NCBI GenBank assembly: GCA_035048485.1
Contig: CM068585.1
Span: 59,151,618-59,215,617, forward strand
Length of the DNA: 64,000 nt
Direction: 5' to 3'
Origin: Pteria penguin
Lineage: Eukaryota; Mollusca; Bivalvia; Pterioida; Pteriidae
In this document: piece after piece, positions 35,001 to 47,000 of the stretch
Layout: each line of letters opens with the position of its first letter
Numbering within the stretch: the first letter of the stretch is position 1
Program-made: the position numbers and the translations under genes
Notes under the pieces: generated by a model
The model's input: the letters and a program-made list of their open reading frames with translations, nothing else
The model's database searches: none
Told to the model about the DNA's origin: nothing

Positions 35001-38000
35001 TCTTATTAAGTTGTTCATATACTTGAAAAATATATAAAAGGAAAATGCATTAACTATAAAATTGAGTAACCATAGCAACATACAAATTGCAAAATCGCAC
35101 TTTGGACTTAGTCATTTTTGCAATGACAACAGCCGAGTTCATAGCAAAATCACAAAAAATGCCATAATTTCGTTAAATATGCATGGATTTTGAAAATTTT
35201 TTTTTTATTTTGTTTCTTTCTTTATTCTGCATTTGGAAAAAATAACAAATAAACATTCAAGATATTCTTTAATTTATTAATATTTTGTTTGCTGAAAAAC
35301 AAAATCAATTTTGACTTTGTCATCAATGCCCCAGGGTCTTCTATTAGGAATTGGTTCCAAATTAACCTCAGCCAGGCATCCTGATCTTTTAATCATTTGT
35401 ACATCTTTTTACATGGCCATTTAAATTGTTTGCCAGCTGGCACCAAAAATTCTAATAAAGCAGTTTCCTCATCAATGATTCTTTCACACCTCCCTGGGTA
35501 CCATCCATGAAGAAAAGCCACAGCTTAAAATTTATTTAGTCGAAAATTTATAGTTACCAATGGCAATTCAGACCTTTGCCTCTTTTGCTGTTTAAATTCA
35601 GTATTATGTCTATTATTTATTTTTAAGAAGTATAAGACCCTCCCTCCCTTTTCCCACCCCCTTGTCTCCCTTCTGCCCCGTAACACCCCCCCTTTCCCTC
35701 TTACCCTGCCCGCCCCTCACCAGTATATCTACTATTTACTCAGACAGCTGATAAAAGAAAAAGACCAGTTTACTTTTCAAATATTATAAGATGATAACAA
35801 CTTCGAACAGGCTGAGTTAAAATCCTCACAACAGTTTACTATACACGCGTGTACACACGTATACATCAAGTGAAGTCGGCTAGAATAAGTCCGTCCATTC
35901 ATGTTTACATTTAAGTATTTGTTAATTAAGAATATGATATTGATATGCAATACATATCAATATCATATTCTTTATTAACAAATACTAAATGTAAACATCA
36001 ATTAAAAACTCATAGAACTCTGATATACAATCGTTTACATTGCCGCCGCATGTTGAAATAAAGAAACTGTCACGTTTTGACGCTGTTTACTTCAGCGGAA
36101 CGCAAGGTCAACATTCGGTAGTCGGTGTCGCTTTTCAAACAAAAAAGAAAGACTGAGCTGATCGGTTTACAAAATAATAATGAATGTAACCAGAAAAAAT
36201 AAACTCTCAAAAATATGACTGTCAATCACGCTTTTTCATAAACTTACTGTTTCAATGAAAAATCTATTTTGTAAAATTTCTGATACACGAAACGGCAAGT
36301 GACTTTAGTAAAATCGATAAGCGTGTAGTATTAATAGATAGGGGGAATTCCATTCTTTTCATTGGTTATCAAAAATAATTTTTTTATTGATTGGCTCACC
36401 GTTTCTTTCACTCGTGATCAGAGCATGGTACCGTGCCATGGTCGACCATGTTTATTCATCAGGCTTGTCGTCGAGCCGGCAGTGCGTATTTAACACGCCG
36501 TTTTTCGTAGTTAAATTAACTATTTTGTCAAAACCACTTTCGAATGTGAAGAAATAACAAACATTCTTTGATATTATGTATTTTTTTATTTTGTAAACTG
36601 TTTATTGGTTTCATATCAACACTTTTAAAACAGTGAAGTGTAATGCTGCTGCGCTCGTTCTAAATATAGACGCGATTACGTTTGGAGTCCCTATAAAATG
36701 ATTGAAAAAGTTATTTACATTTCTAGATCTATTGTAGCGTATATTTTTTGGCTGTCTTATGAAACAATAGGGATAGGGCATTGATACTTCACACATAGGT
36801 TCTTTATGATTAGAGCTTTGGATTGATAACATAATTTTTGACCTTGTGTCAACTTTTGACCTTGTGATTTTGACTTTGTTTCGAATTTGCTTTGAATCCG
36901 GTGAGGCCTAGTGGATGAGGTGCTCGGCTCTTGATCTAGAGGTCTCGGGTATGATTCCAGCCCTGGGCACACTGGTGTTTTGTCTTTCGGATGAGACAGT
37001 AAAAACCGAGGTTCCATGTCACAGTAGGCGTGGCACTAAAAGATCCCTCACTGATTGGGGTGGGTTCGTTGCAAAGGTAGAAATTACTATGCAATACATC
37101 AGGCAGATGCTGTCACCATATATTTGAAATAATCGTTGAGTGACGAAACAATTATCAATCAATCATTTGCTTTGCAATCCGACCATACCATCTATAGCAG
37201 TTTCTTGTTTGTTCTTTAGATCTGAAGAAATTATTTGGATTCATAAATGTATAGAGAGATGTTATTTTAGTTCTGGATTTTCTATACAGATTTTTATGGA
37301 AGAAGTTTGATCTCTACACCTATTGGAATGATTATTAAGATGACTTGGACTATGGATTATAGTGTTTAGTTCTTAAGATGTAGATACCTAAAATTTTGAT
37401 AATTGTGATAAAGTTTTGAGAATTATTAAAGTTATATATATAGAGGGGTATGTAAAAAAAAATAGCTTTAAAGAAATAAAGCTATCATGGTGAACCACCA
37501 GCAGGTTGCAGACACCGTAGCTAGGTCCACTTTCGTATTAGATTTATCCTAAAATATATGTACATCCACTGTATTTGCCAGAGACAAAGCTTTCAAGACA
37601 TTTGTTGTTTATTTCTGTGTGAATAACACTAATCCGGGGAGTCATAACGCTCCCCCCCCCCCCATTTGAGGTAGTGAGTAATACATCTATCCACTTTTCA
37701 GCACAGAACGCGGTGTTTGGCAGATTTTTCGCTGAAGTGCTTGAGATTCGACGTGAAAAGCTGTTTCTATTTTAACTTCTCTCTGAAATGATTAATCGAT
37801 GTTGTTTATAAATAGGAAATGGAAGTTGCCATATGATATTTTGATGTTAAAATGGTTTATATAGAATAAGTGTCTTGTATTGTATTTTCATGCAGGAATA
37901 AATTACAATGGCTGATGCATCTATGAGATTCAATGCACTCTTATATCTGATAAGTGCATTAGCCATTGTAATCCACTCCTGCATGAAAACACAAATTGAG

Positions 38001-41000
38001 ACACTTATTGTATAAATGGGGTACTTTGAGTTGTTGAGATGTATTGCTCATTAAATTTTTGTGAAATCATGACAGCTTGAATTGTTTAGAAACTGGACTT
38101 GAAACCAATTCCTTAATGAACCTGAAGATTTATATTTGGCCATAGATAAATCCCAATATTTTGATAAATACATTCTTTTCAATACAGTGGACTCCATTTT
38201 ATCTGATATCGTATTATCTGATATTTCGTTTTATCTGATATGATATTAAAACACCAAACCGTTTCTATGTATTTCTGAAATAATTTGTCTTTTTTATCTG
38301 ATAGTAAAAAGTCCAAGTTTCGGATTATCTGATAGTTAATTTACCGTTGATAAAATATTTCATCCCGAATTTAGCCTATTTTAAGCCCGGATATTGTTGT
38401 GAAACCCCTCAGCTGTGACAATATAGGCATATAACAACACCTACGGCAATACGGCGACGACTAAGGAATAATAATTGATTGTTTGTGTACACAACTATTG
38501 ACATCTCATTGAAATACCTGTACAGGTTTAATTAATTATCGCTGTAGCGTCACTCGTAATTAATTAAATATGTTGATGACCGAAATTGAGAGTAGATGTA
38601 CCGTAAATACTTGAATATAATATGCACCTAAAAATGACCTTCCAAATCACGAAAAAACGTCTAACTCGGTGTATCATACGCAGGGAAAAAATCCAAAAAA
38701 ATAATGTCATTTTTGTAATGTCAGCAATTTGAGCAAGACCGCGAGACGCAATCGATATTGCTTAGCACGTGTGTATGAGTTTGTTTTGATGTTTAAAAAT
38801 TCGTCTTTTGTGCACCTCCTCAATTAACCGGTCATTTCATCGTTGATGTTGTCAATTGAATTCGCTTTGCCGTGTTTCTATCACAGTGAGATCGCGTTAC
38901 GTACATTATCATCAAAAGCGGTACGGAACGACCAGCCTTTATTCATCGTGTGATATCATCGCTTTTCTCTCATTCACATCATTTACGATCAAACTTGCAT
39001 AGACTTAAAATTTCTTTACTATTGCGGCCGTACTTGTAGTTGAACCCTCGTCCCAAACGACCGCATCATTTTTTTCACGTTAGAATGAACTTGTGTGTCC
39101 ACATAAATTACGCGAACTGTACGCGGGTATCGCCCATATTGGTGAAGACATAATAATGAAAGAATGAATGAATCGAGTGTTATAAGCAAAGTTCAATTTA
39201 AAGACAATTCTTAAATTAATCTGACATTCTTATGATAGTAATCCACACTGCCGATGATCGTGCCGTTACGGTCAAGTAATTTCACTTGCTGCGTAACTAT
39301 CAATTAACCAATTAAGGTTAGGTTACCCGTACACTTTGCTAATCAGAAATCATTGCTAAATAAAGACAGCGCAAGTCTTCTATTGTATTCTTTTTGAATA
39401 CCACTCTATAGGCGTTACTCCTGTTATTGTCTTGGTCATTTACTACGGGAAGCAGACAGTATTCAGACAATGGACATATTTCACACCTCGTAGGTTTGAT
39501 TGACGGCTTTAGGTACTTTAACACCACGTTAGCGGTCTATATCTCTAAATTAAAACAACCGCTATCAAACGTCCATATGAGTAGACATCTATGATATGTT
39601 ACACAACATAAAGCATCAACTTTCCCAATTTCGTCTAATCTGATAGCCCGCTTTATCTGATATTTTATTCGCGCAAATAGACTATCAGATTAAACGGAAT
39701 CCACTGTACTAAAGTAACTGCAAATTCCGAAATATGGTTGTAATGATACAATACCTTGTTTTCATAGAAATGGCTCAAAAAGAGATATATTTCTTATAAT
39801 AAGCCAACAAAAGAGTGTCAAAGTTGGAATTATTTTAAATTTGGGACCATTTTGGTCTCCCAGAGAGCCGTTACGCCATCTGTCATGGAAACTGTCCTGG
39901 CTATGCTATGTAATGCTATAAATATTTTTGTAACACGAAGTGTTACACTGTTATGGACCCGGGTCATGGGCGCTGCCATATTGGGATTCACCCCTTTGCT
40001 CATGTATTCCTACACTCAGTGAAATAGGTCTATGATTATGTGCGTTGAATTTGCAAATATTCATGAACATTTGATACTTTTGGTATGTTGATAACTACAT
40101 ATTCAGCAAATTATTTAGGAAGATGTATGGAAAGTCTATACCAGAGCTGAACAAACACGATGATTATTTTTGAAACTAACTGGCATGTAACCTATGTTTT
40201 CATTCAGTAGTTGATTACTACGCACTGATCGCACATTTTCGGGCCTTTCCGTCGGCCCTTGCCAACCACAATAACAACATGCTTTGATGACGTTATGCCG
40301 AAAAATTGATGTTTTACTTGATTAAAGTGGGACAGCAGACTGTATAAGTTAAATTTTTACCTTTCCGTATTGTAAACATTCTGTGTAAGTTTCACCAGAG
40401 CTGGGTATTAAATTGCCCTCCTTTCCAAATTCCGCGTTGCTAAGGGACGAATAGCGTCATGTATAAAATTCTTCCGAGAAACGATTTGATATTTAGTGCA
40501 CCGACTTAAGAAGTTTCTTCGGTTTCATATTCTTAAAATTCCATGATTAAATTATTAATCACAAATTGATTCATACATGAGTGACTTGACATCGTAAACA
40601 GCTGAACAGGCAGATTTCAAATCTGATTTGCTCGGCGCGGCGAGATGAAATAACATGATGGAAAGCATGTTGCACGCATGTCATGTACGTTTTCAGATTT
40701 GTTGGTTTAACTAGATTGTAATAAATGTGCACGTGAATGGTAGAACTTGCAAATTGTCCTTGATATGAGATTTAAGATGGACGTTAAGAACAGTGAACGA
40801 AGTTGGTTCAGACAGAATTTTTGATAGTTGGAGTCAGAGGAAATGTGGACAAAATCAAAGAGTAGGTATAATGACTTTTAAATTTGAGGACGGTATATCG
40901 TGGTTACATGTCTGAACGCTAATGTGTGGACCAATTTGAATTATCAAAACAAAACAAGTGAATTAGAATGTCTTTTTAACATCACTTTTTGTCCCCCACT

Positions 41001-44000
41001 TTTGTGAAAGCAAGGGGACATTACATCTCATAATACTCATTCCTCCATCTGTCAGTCTGTCACAAAAATTTTAACCTGGGCAATAATTTCTATTGAAACG
41101 GTCAGCTCATACCTTCACCGATGGTGAAGGTATGAGCCGACCGTTTCAATAGAAATTACCTGGGCAATAACTTTTGATCCAGTAGGGGTACAACTTCACA
41201 TGTAGATTCCTTGTGGTGAGACTTTCCATTTAAGATAATTACTTTTGACATCTTAGAATTCTTTTGAATTCACTTGGTTATCTTGACAGTTATGTATCCT
41301 CAGGAACACCCTCATCTGATTACAACCCCCTCCCAATTACAAACATGGATTCACCATGTCTTCTCTGTCTTTGTACACATCAAATCCACAGCAAGTGGTC
41401 AGAGCAAGGACAGTTTTATGATCTCCTTCACATAGTTTGTATGATCTTGTGATATAGGCCTGACATCCGCAACTGGAAAACTAAGTTTAGGACAAACTAC
41501 AAATGTTGCAAATAGCAAACATCTTGGGATATACACTTGACAGCATGCTTTTGATGCTGCATGTGACATAATTTTTCGGTTTGAGTGGCATAGTTAGCCT
41601 TTTAGAGTACCTCAATTCTGTACAAGCTACAAGTACCAAACTTACACTAATTAATTATTCATCTTGCAGACTTGAAAACATGTTTCAAGCTGTACCTGAC
41701 ACTTTTTTATCACCCGCCTTTTGTGAAAACATGGGGACATGAAATCTCATTTGTCTGTCCATCCGTCTCTCTGTCTGTCTGATAAAAAAACTTTAACCTT
41801 GGTCATAATGTAGGGCCATCATATCTGGCATGTTTGTGCCTAGTTGCAATACCTTTCCTGTATCTGTAGATATGCACAACAATGACAATGTCACAGATCG
41901 CTGCACCCTTACTGTTAGAGCTCAAAAGCAGGGGACCACAACTCTCTGAATTTGCTTGTTCCATTTGAGTCATTTTGGTATCATGTTTTGGGCACAAGTA
42001 TCTCAGTTATGGACAGTACAAGTACGAAAGTTGCACCAGTGATTCATCTATGGGATGCACACTAGAGTACCTGGTTCGATTGCTTCATGTAACAGTTTTC
42101 CACTTCAGTGATTTGGTTAACCTGTTGGGGGTACCTCAGTTTGCAACAAACTAGTAAAAGTAAAAGACTTCTGACTTGGCCGTATGCCAGGTCACCTCAA
42201 CTAAACAGTGTGTGAAAATTCCCAAACTTGTGCTAATGGTTCATCTAGGGACGCATACTTGAATGCAAGCTTCGTATAACTATTCCCACTTCAATTTTGT
42301 TTCATTATAAGAAAATTGATTGGAATAACTCCATAAAAAAGAGTCATTTTGAATTTGTGCCGTTCATTGTAAGAATGAAAATTGTCCTGAATTAAGGGGG
42401 TAGTCTGGTGAACTAGTAAGAAGAATTAAAATCTACAACTGGCTATTTCATGCATATTCTATAAGAATAGACAAAGGTAGATTAAGAATAACAAAAACGT
42501 ATGTTATGGAGCAAATTATTGTACTAGAATCAATGCAAATTAATACTGTTTCATGCCCATTTCGATATATATGGTAGTTATTTTGGTAGATAAACTTATG
42601 AATTTATACTGATTGATTGAAAAAATAACAAGGATTATCGAAAGATCTAACAACTTACGAAACCTTTCATAGTGGTTATAGTAATTAAACAAACCTACTA
42701 AAATGATGACAATTTCACAAGAAGTACTCTTATTTGATAATTTCTGTAATCTGCATCACTGTGATATTACACTGTAATGTGCAATGGTCTGTCATAAGTC
42801 AAAACAACATAAAATTGCAATAGGTAATGGAGCATTTTACAAAGAAATTTGATAGATATTGCACCCTCCCCCCATTTTGCTATAACCTCGTTTGTGTGTA
42901 ATATATATTGAATGAAATATTTCCTTTTCATGATCAAGAAAGGAATTGATTTGTATATATATAAGCTTCAAATGACATTTCAAATTAAAACCGTATTTAG
43001 ATTCGATATAATCAAAATATATAAACATAAAAATGCCCTCCCCACTTTTAGGAGGATGGAGGCTATTTGGAAAACAAGTACATATATTTCCTTGAAAAAT
43101 CTGCCTTTGTGGTACATATATACATGTAACTACTTTAATGAATATGTCAGTAACAACATCATAGTATTATTTAAAAGTTTAAAATGTCTTCTTTTTAATG
43201 AAATCTAAATCATGCCTCTTCTGTGAACAAGTCCGGAGATATAATGGCTAAAAGACACCATACTTTTCATCAGACAGCATATACAGCAGGTGCAACGACA
43301 TCACGTCATTAAGACGTAACGTCTCAATGGCATCATCCTGTACTGCATGATGTAAATCTGCAGCCCTTTTCAAATACGTTAGTACTCTGAGGATTAAAAA
43401 TAAAAACCCGCTCTTGTTCATTGAATTTAGTTTTGATTGTTTCAAGATAATTAAATATACTGGCCTTCGCTTTTAGTTAATTATCTTGTGCTTTTTTTGG
43501 TTTTAAAATATTTTACTTTTCCCATTTCGTATTTGCCGGCATAGAGATCTATATCAGCATTGTCGATTGCTAGAGCAACAGAAATCGGTTTGTCGTAAAC
43601 AAGTTTTGGTGAATAGAATAACTCTAAAAACGGTTTTCTTCAATATCACATGATAATTTACAAACACATGCATAATAGACAAATTATTGAATATTACTTC
43701 TGTATTTTCTATCACGACTAGAAATGTTACATCATCGTGACAGTACGAGTTACCTCCCGTTAGGCAGATTACAGTACAGTCCAGGTGGAACTTTGAATGC
43801 CCACTGTCCACAGTGGGCAGTCCACCTGAAATTTCAGTGGGCATTAGGAGTGGACATTTACCTGAGCTATCAAGCTGTCCACTTAACTGTATGTTAATTC
43901 CAGCTGACTCTTGCAAGAATGTCCACTGTGTCCAATGGACATTTTTAATGCCCACTCTAAAAATGCCCACTGTGACCAGTGGGCAAATTAAGTTCCACCT

Positions 44001-47000
44001 GGACTATACTGTACTTTTAGGCGTAAATCGCTCACCAGACTACATCCTTGATACTATTGATAAAACGATTTCCTCTTCATCTTCATACGAGTGTTACTCA
44101 GGACCTTCAGTCCTTTGATTATCATTGATGTTATAGACAAATAAAACAAACAAATGTGTTGATCATTGCAGGTCATGTTAAATTTGTCCTTCCAAGAAGC
44201 AGCACGGGGAATTAATAAGTCTGTAAACATAAATGTGAAAGATATTTGTCCACGATGCAAAGGGAAGATGGCAGAACCAGGGACGCGGCCCAAGAAATGT
44301 ACGAACTGTAATGGAACAGGAATGGTAAAGTACCTCATATATTGAAAACTCTGTTAAGTGTGTTGTGCACTTCATGGGTTTCTTGCTCCCTCAGTGGAGT
44401 GTATTTTAGGGTCAGTTATTTGCACTTATTACACATTTGTTCATAATAAACTAGATAATGAACACATTTTCTAAGTGGGCTAAAGTCTTGCTGTGATAGT
44501 TGCTGTAGCAGCAGACCCATCATTTATGTCTAGTCTGACCTTGACTTCTTGTTGGACAAAGTTGAAAGGTCAGCTAGTGTATTTAATGAAGGTCAGCTCT
44601 TTCTATACTGCTCAGGTTCCTCCATCTTTATGTACCAGACACCACCTTAACTTCTTGTAGCCTGAATACACAATCCCTGTACAAGTCACACTTGTTCTGG
44701 TCAGGTATTTTTATTTTTATTTTTTTTTTTTTTGTAGAAAGTGTACATTGATCATTTTCATGTAGCATACATAAGAATTAAAATGAATTGATTAAACATA
44801 CACAAACAGTATTAATCTGATTCTAGTAGAATTATTGAAAACTGTAATGTTTAGTAATTCTGCTCGCTAACATGCATTGCATATTGATAAATTTAGTTTT
44901 ACCAATAAGCCACCTGAAAGAGGCCAGGTGGCCGAAAATATGTGGAAAATGAGTGTTTCTGGTTATTTATAGTACACAAACAGTCAGACTTGATATTTGT
45001 AACAGAGAGTTTGCTGCTTTTCATGATAAAAGTCAGATTCTTGGATCCATCTGTCTTATTTAAAGGGATTGATATACACTTGGTTCTAAACTTATTTATT
45101 AGCTTTTAGAATCTAGATGTTGAAAAAAAAATCCCGTTTATTTTAAGTTAATACAGTAAAAGTCTTCTGCTTGTGCTTACCGTAAATACTCGAATATAAT
45201 AGCACACGAGTATAATACGCAACTAAATGACACCAAAAGTCATGAAAAAATGTCTAACTCCATGTATAATGCCCAGGGAAAAAATCCTGCTTGTGCTTAA
45301 ACGTAAATGATACAGCGATTACTCCCAGAATGATAGGGCGATTACTCTCAGAATGATAGAGCAATTGATAGAGCGATTACTCCCAGAATGATAGAGTGAT
45401 TGATAGAGTGATTACTCCCAGAATGATAGAGCAATTAATCCCAGAATCTGAAGGGTAGTATTACTTGTAGAAGCTTGTTATTGGGACATGCGTATCACAC
45501 ATTATAATGTCAGTAATTGTACCGATATACTTCCACAGGAGACCATTAGTGCAGGAGCCTTTATGATGCGTTCAACCTGTAGGTATTGCCATGGTCAGCG
45601 TGTGGTCATCGAAAAAAAATGTTTCGAGTGCAGTGGAAAAGGCAAAATCATCTTAAATAAGAAAGTATCGATTCCTGTTCCTGCAGGTAAGTGGTCAATT
45701 CCTCAAACCAGCTTTCAGCAGCCACCTTAGAGAAAATGGAAGCTCTTAACGCAAGATAATTTTGTGTGCATAATCAGTAGTAAGGAACAGAATAGAGTAC
45801 AGGTCCTAACTAGGCAATGATGTAATAAAGTGACCATAAAAGCCGATTTTCATTCATTTCGGTAATCTTTCCTTGGTGATATGTGATAACCAGTATATGT
45901 AGTTCTTACATTCTTACAAGGAAAAGGAATGACTGTACCTGCTGAAATTCTTCCCTTTAAAGTTCCAGACAAGTAATCAAACATAACAGATATTATCATT
46001 GAAGGGTATTGACGATTTGTGTTGTAGGAGTGGAGGACGGACAGATGATCAAGATGAATGTAGGGGCAGAAGAACTCTTTGTTCATTTAAAGGTAATTTT
46101 TGATGTGTATACAATTCATCAAGGTTTTCTTGATCTATGCTTAATAGGAAACAAAAGCCCGAAGAAATATTGTACCTACACTTAATTTTGCCTAATTGAA
46201 GCAGTGTAGCACAATCGATTAGGTGCTGTCTCGATGACTAAGGGGTCACCGGATTGAATCTCCCTGGTGGCACAGTGGTATTCTCTCTTTTTGATGAGAC
46301 AGTAAAAACTGAGGTCCCATGTCATGGTAGATGTGGCTCGTTCGGGATCCCTCACTGCTTAAGGTGGGTCTGTTGATCCCACACTGCTTAACCCTAGTCA
46401 TGCTACATAAAATACACAGACATAGTGCTCTGAGCTGAATATTTTTCTATGTATTTTAAAAAATAAAAGCATGTTTTTGGATGCTGTTTTATGAAGGATG
46501 TTTGCATAATAATATAGGCATATCATATACCAAAATGTTAAGGAATGTTTGAATTTTATGAATATTGTAAAGTTTGACCACAATTTATGCACTGTAAAGG
46601 TAAACTGCAGGTAAATACAGGTAAAATGACAAAAAGCTAGATTTAGCAATAAATATATGCATATATTTTCAAAAATACAATAAAAGAGATTGAAAATATT
46701 GAAATATGAAATAATAATATAATAAAAGTCACACACCAGTAGGCCAGTAGTTACTATTCAGGTAAAACTCAGGTAACATTTAATAGTATATAAAGTATAT
46801 CTAATGACAGATGCTGATTAGGGTATATACTGCACCAAAATGATGCCCATTTCGTTATATAACTGAACTAGTTTTTGAATAACCGATTAAAAATCGCGGG
46901 TTTCCACGTCATACCTGCAAGGTAGTATCGCCAGGTGAAAAATAATTAAAAGTGCCAGAGTCGATATCTAGTGATCACCGATAAAAAGAATGGATCACGT

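Noticed and set aside
43554..44118. 138- and 101-codon frames on opposite strands
   Set aside because: Both are produced by the self-complementary mariner MITE at 43772-44011.
46398..46736. 112-codon minus frame, Phe/Tyr/Ile-rich
   Set aside because: Composition matches random translation of AT-rich DNA inside the piggyBac-like element; no transposase motif.
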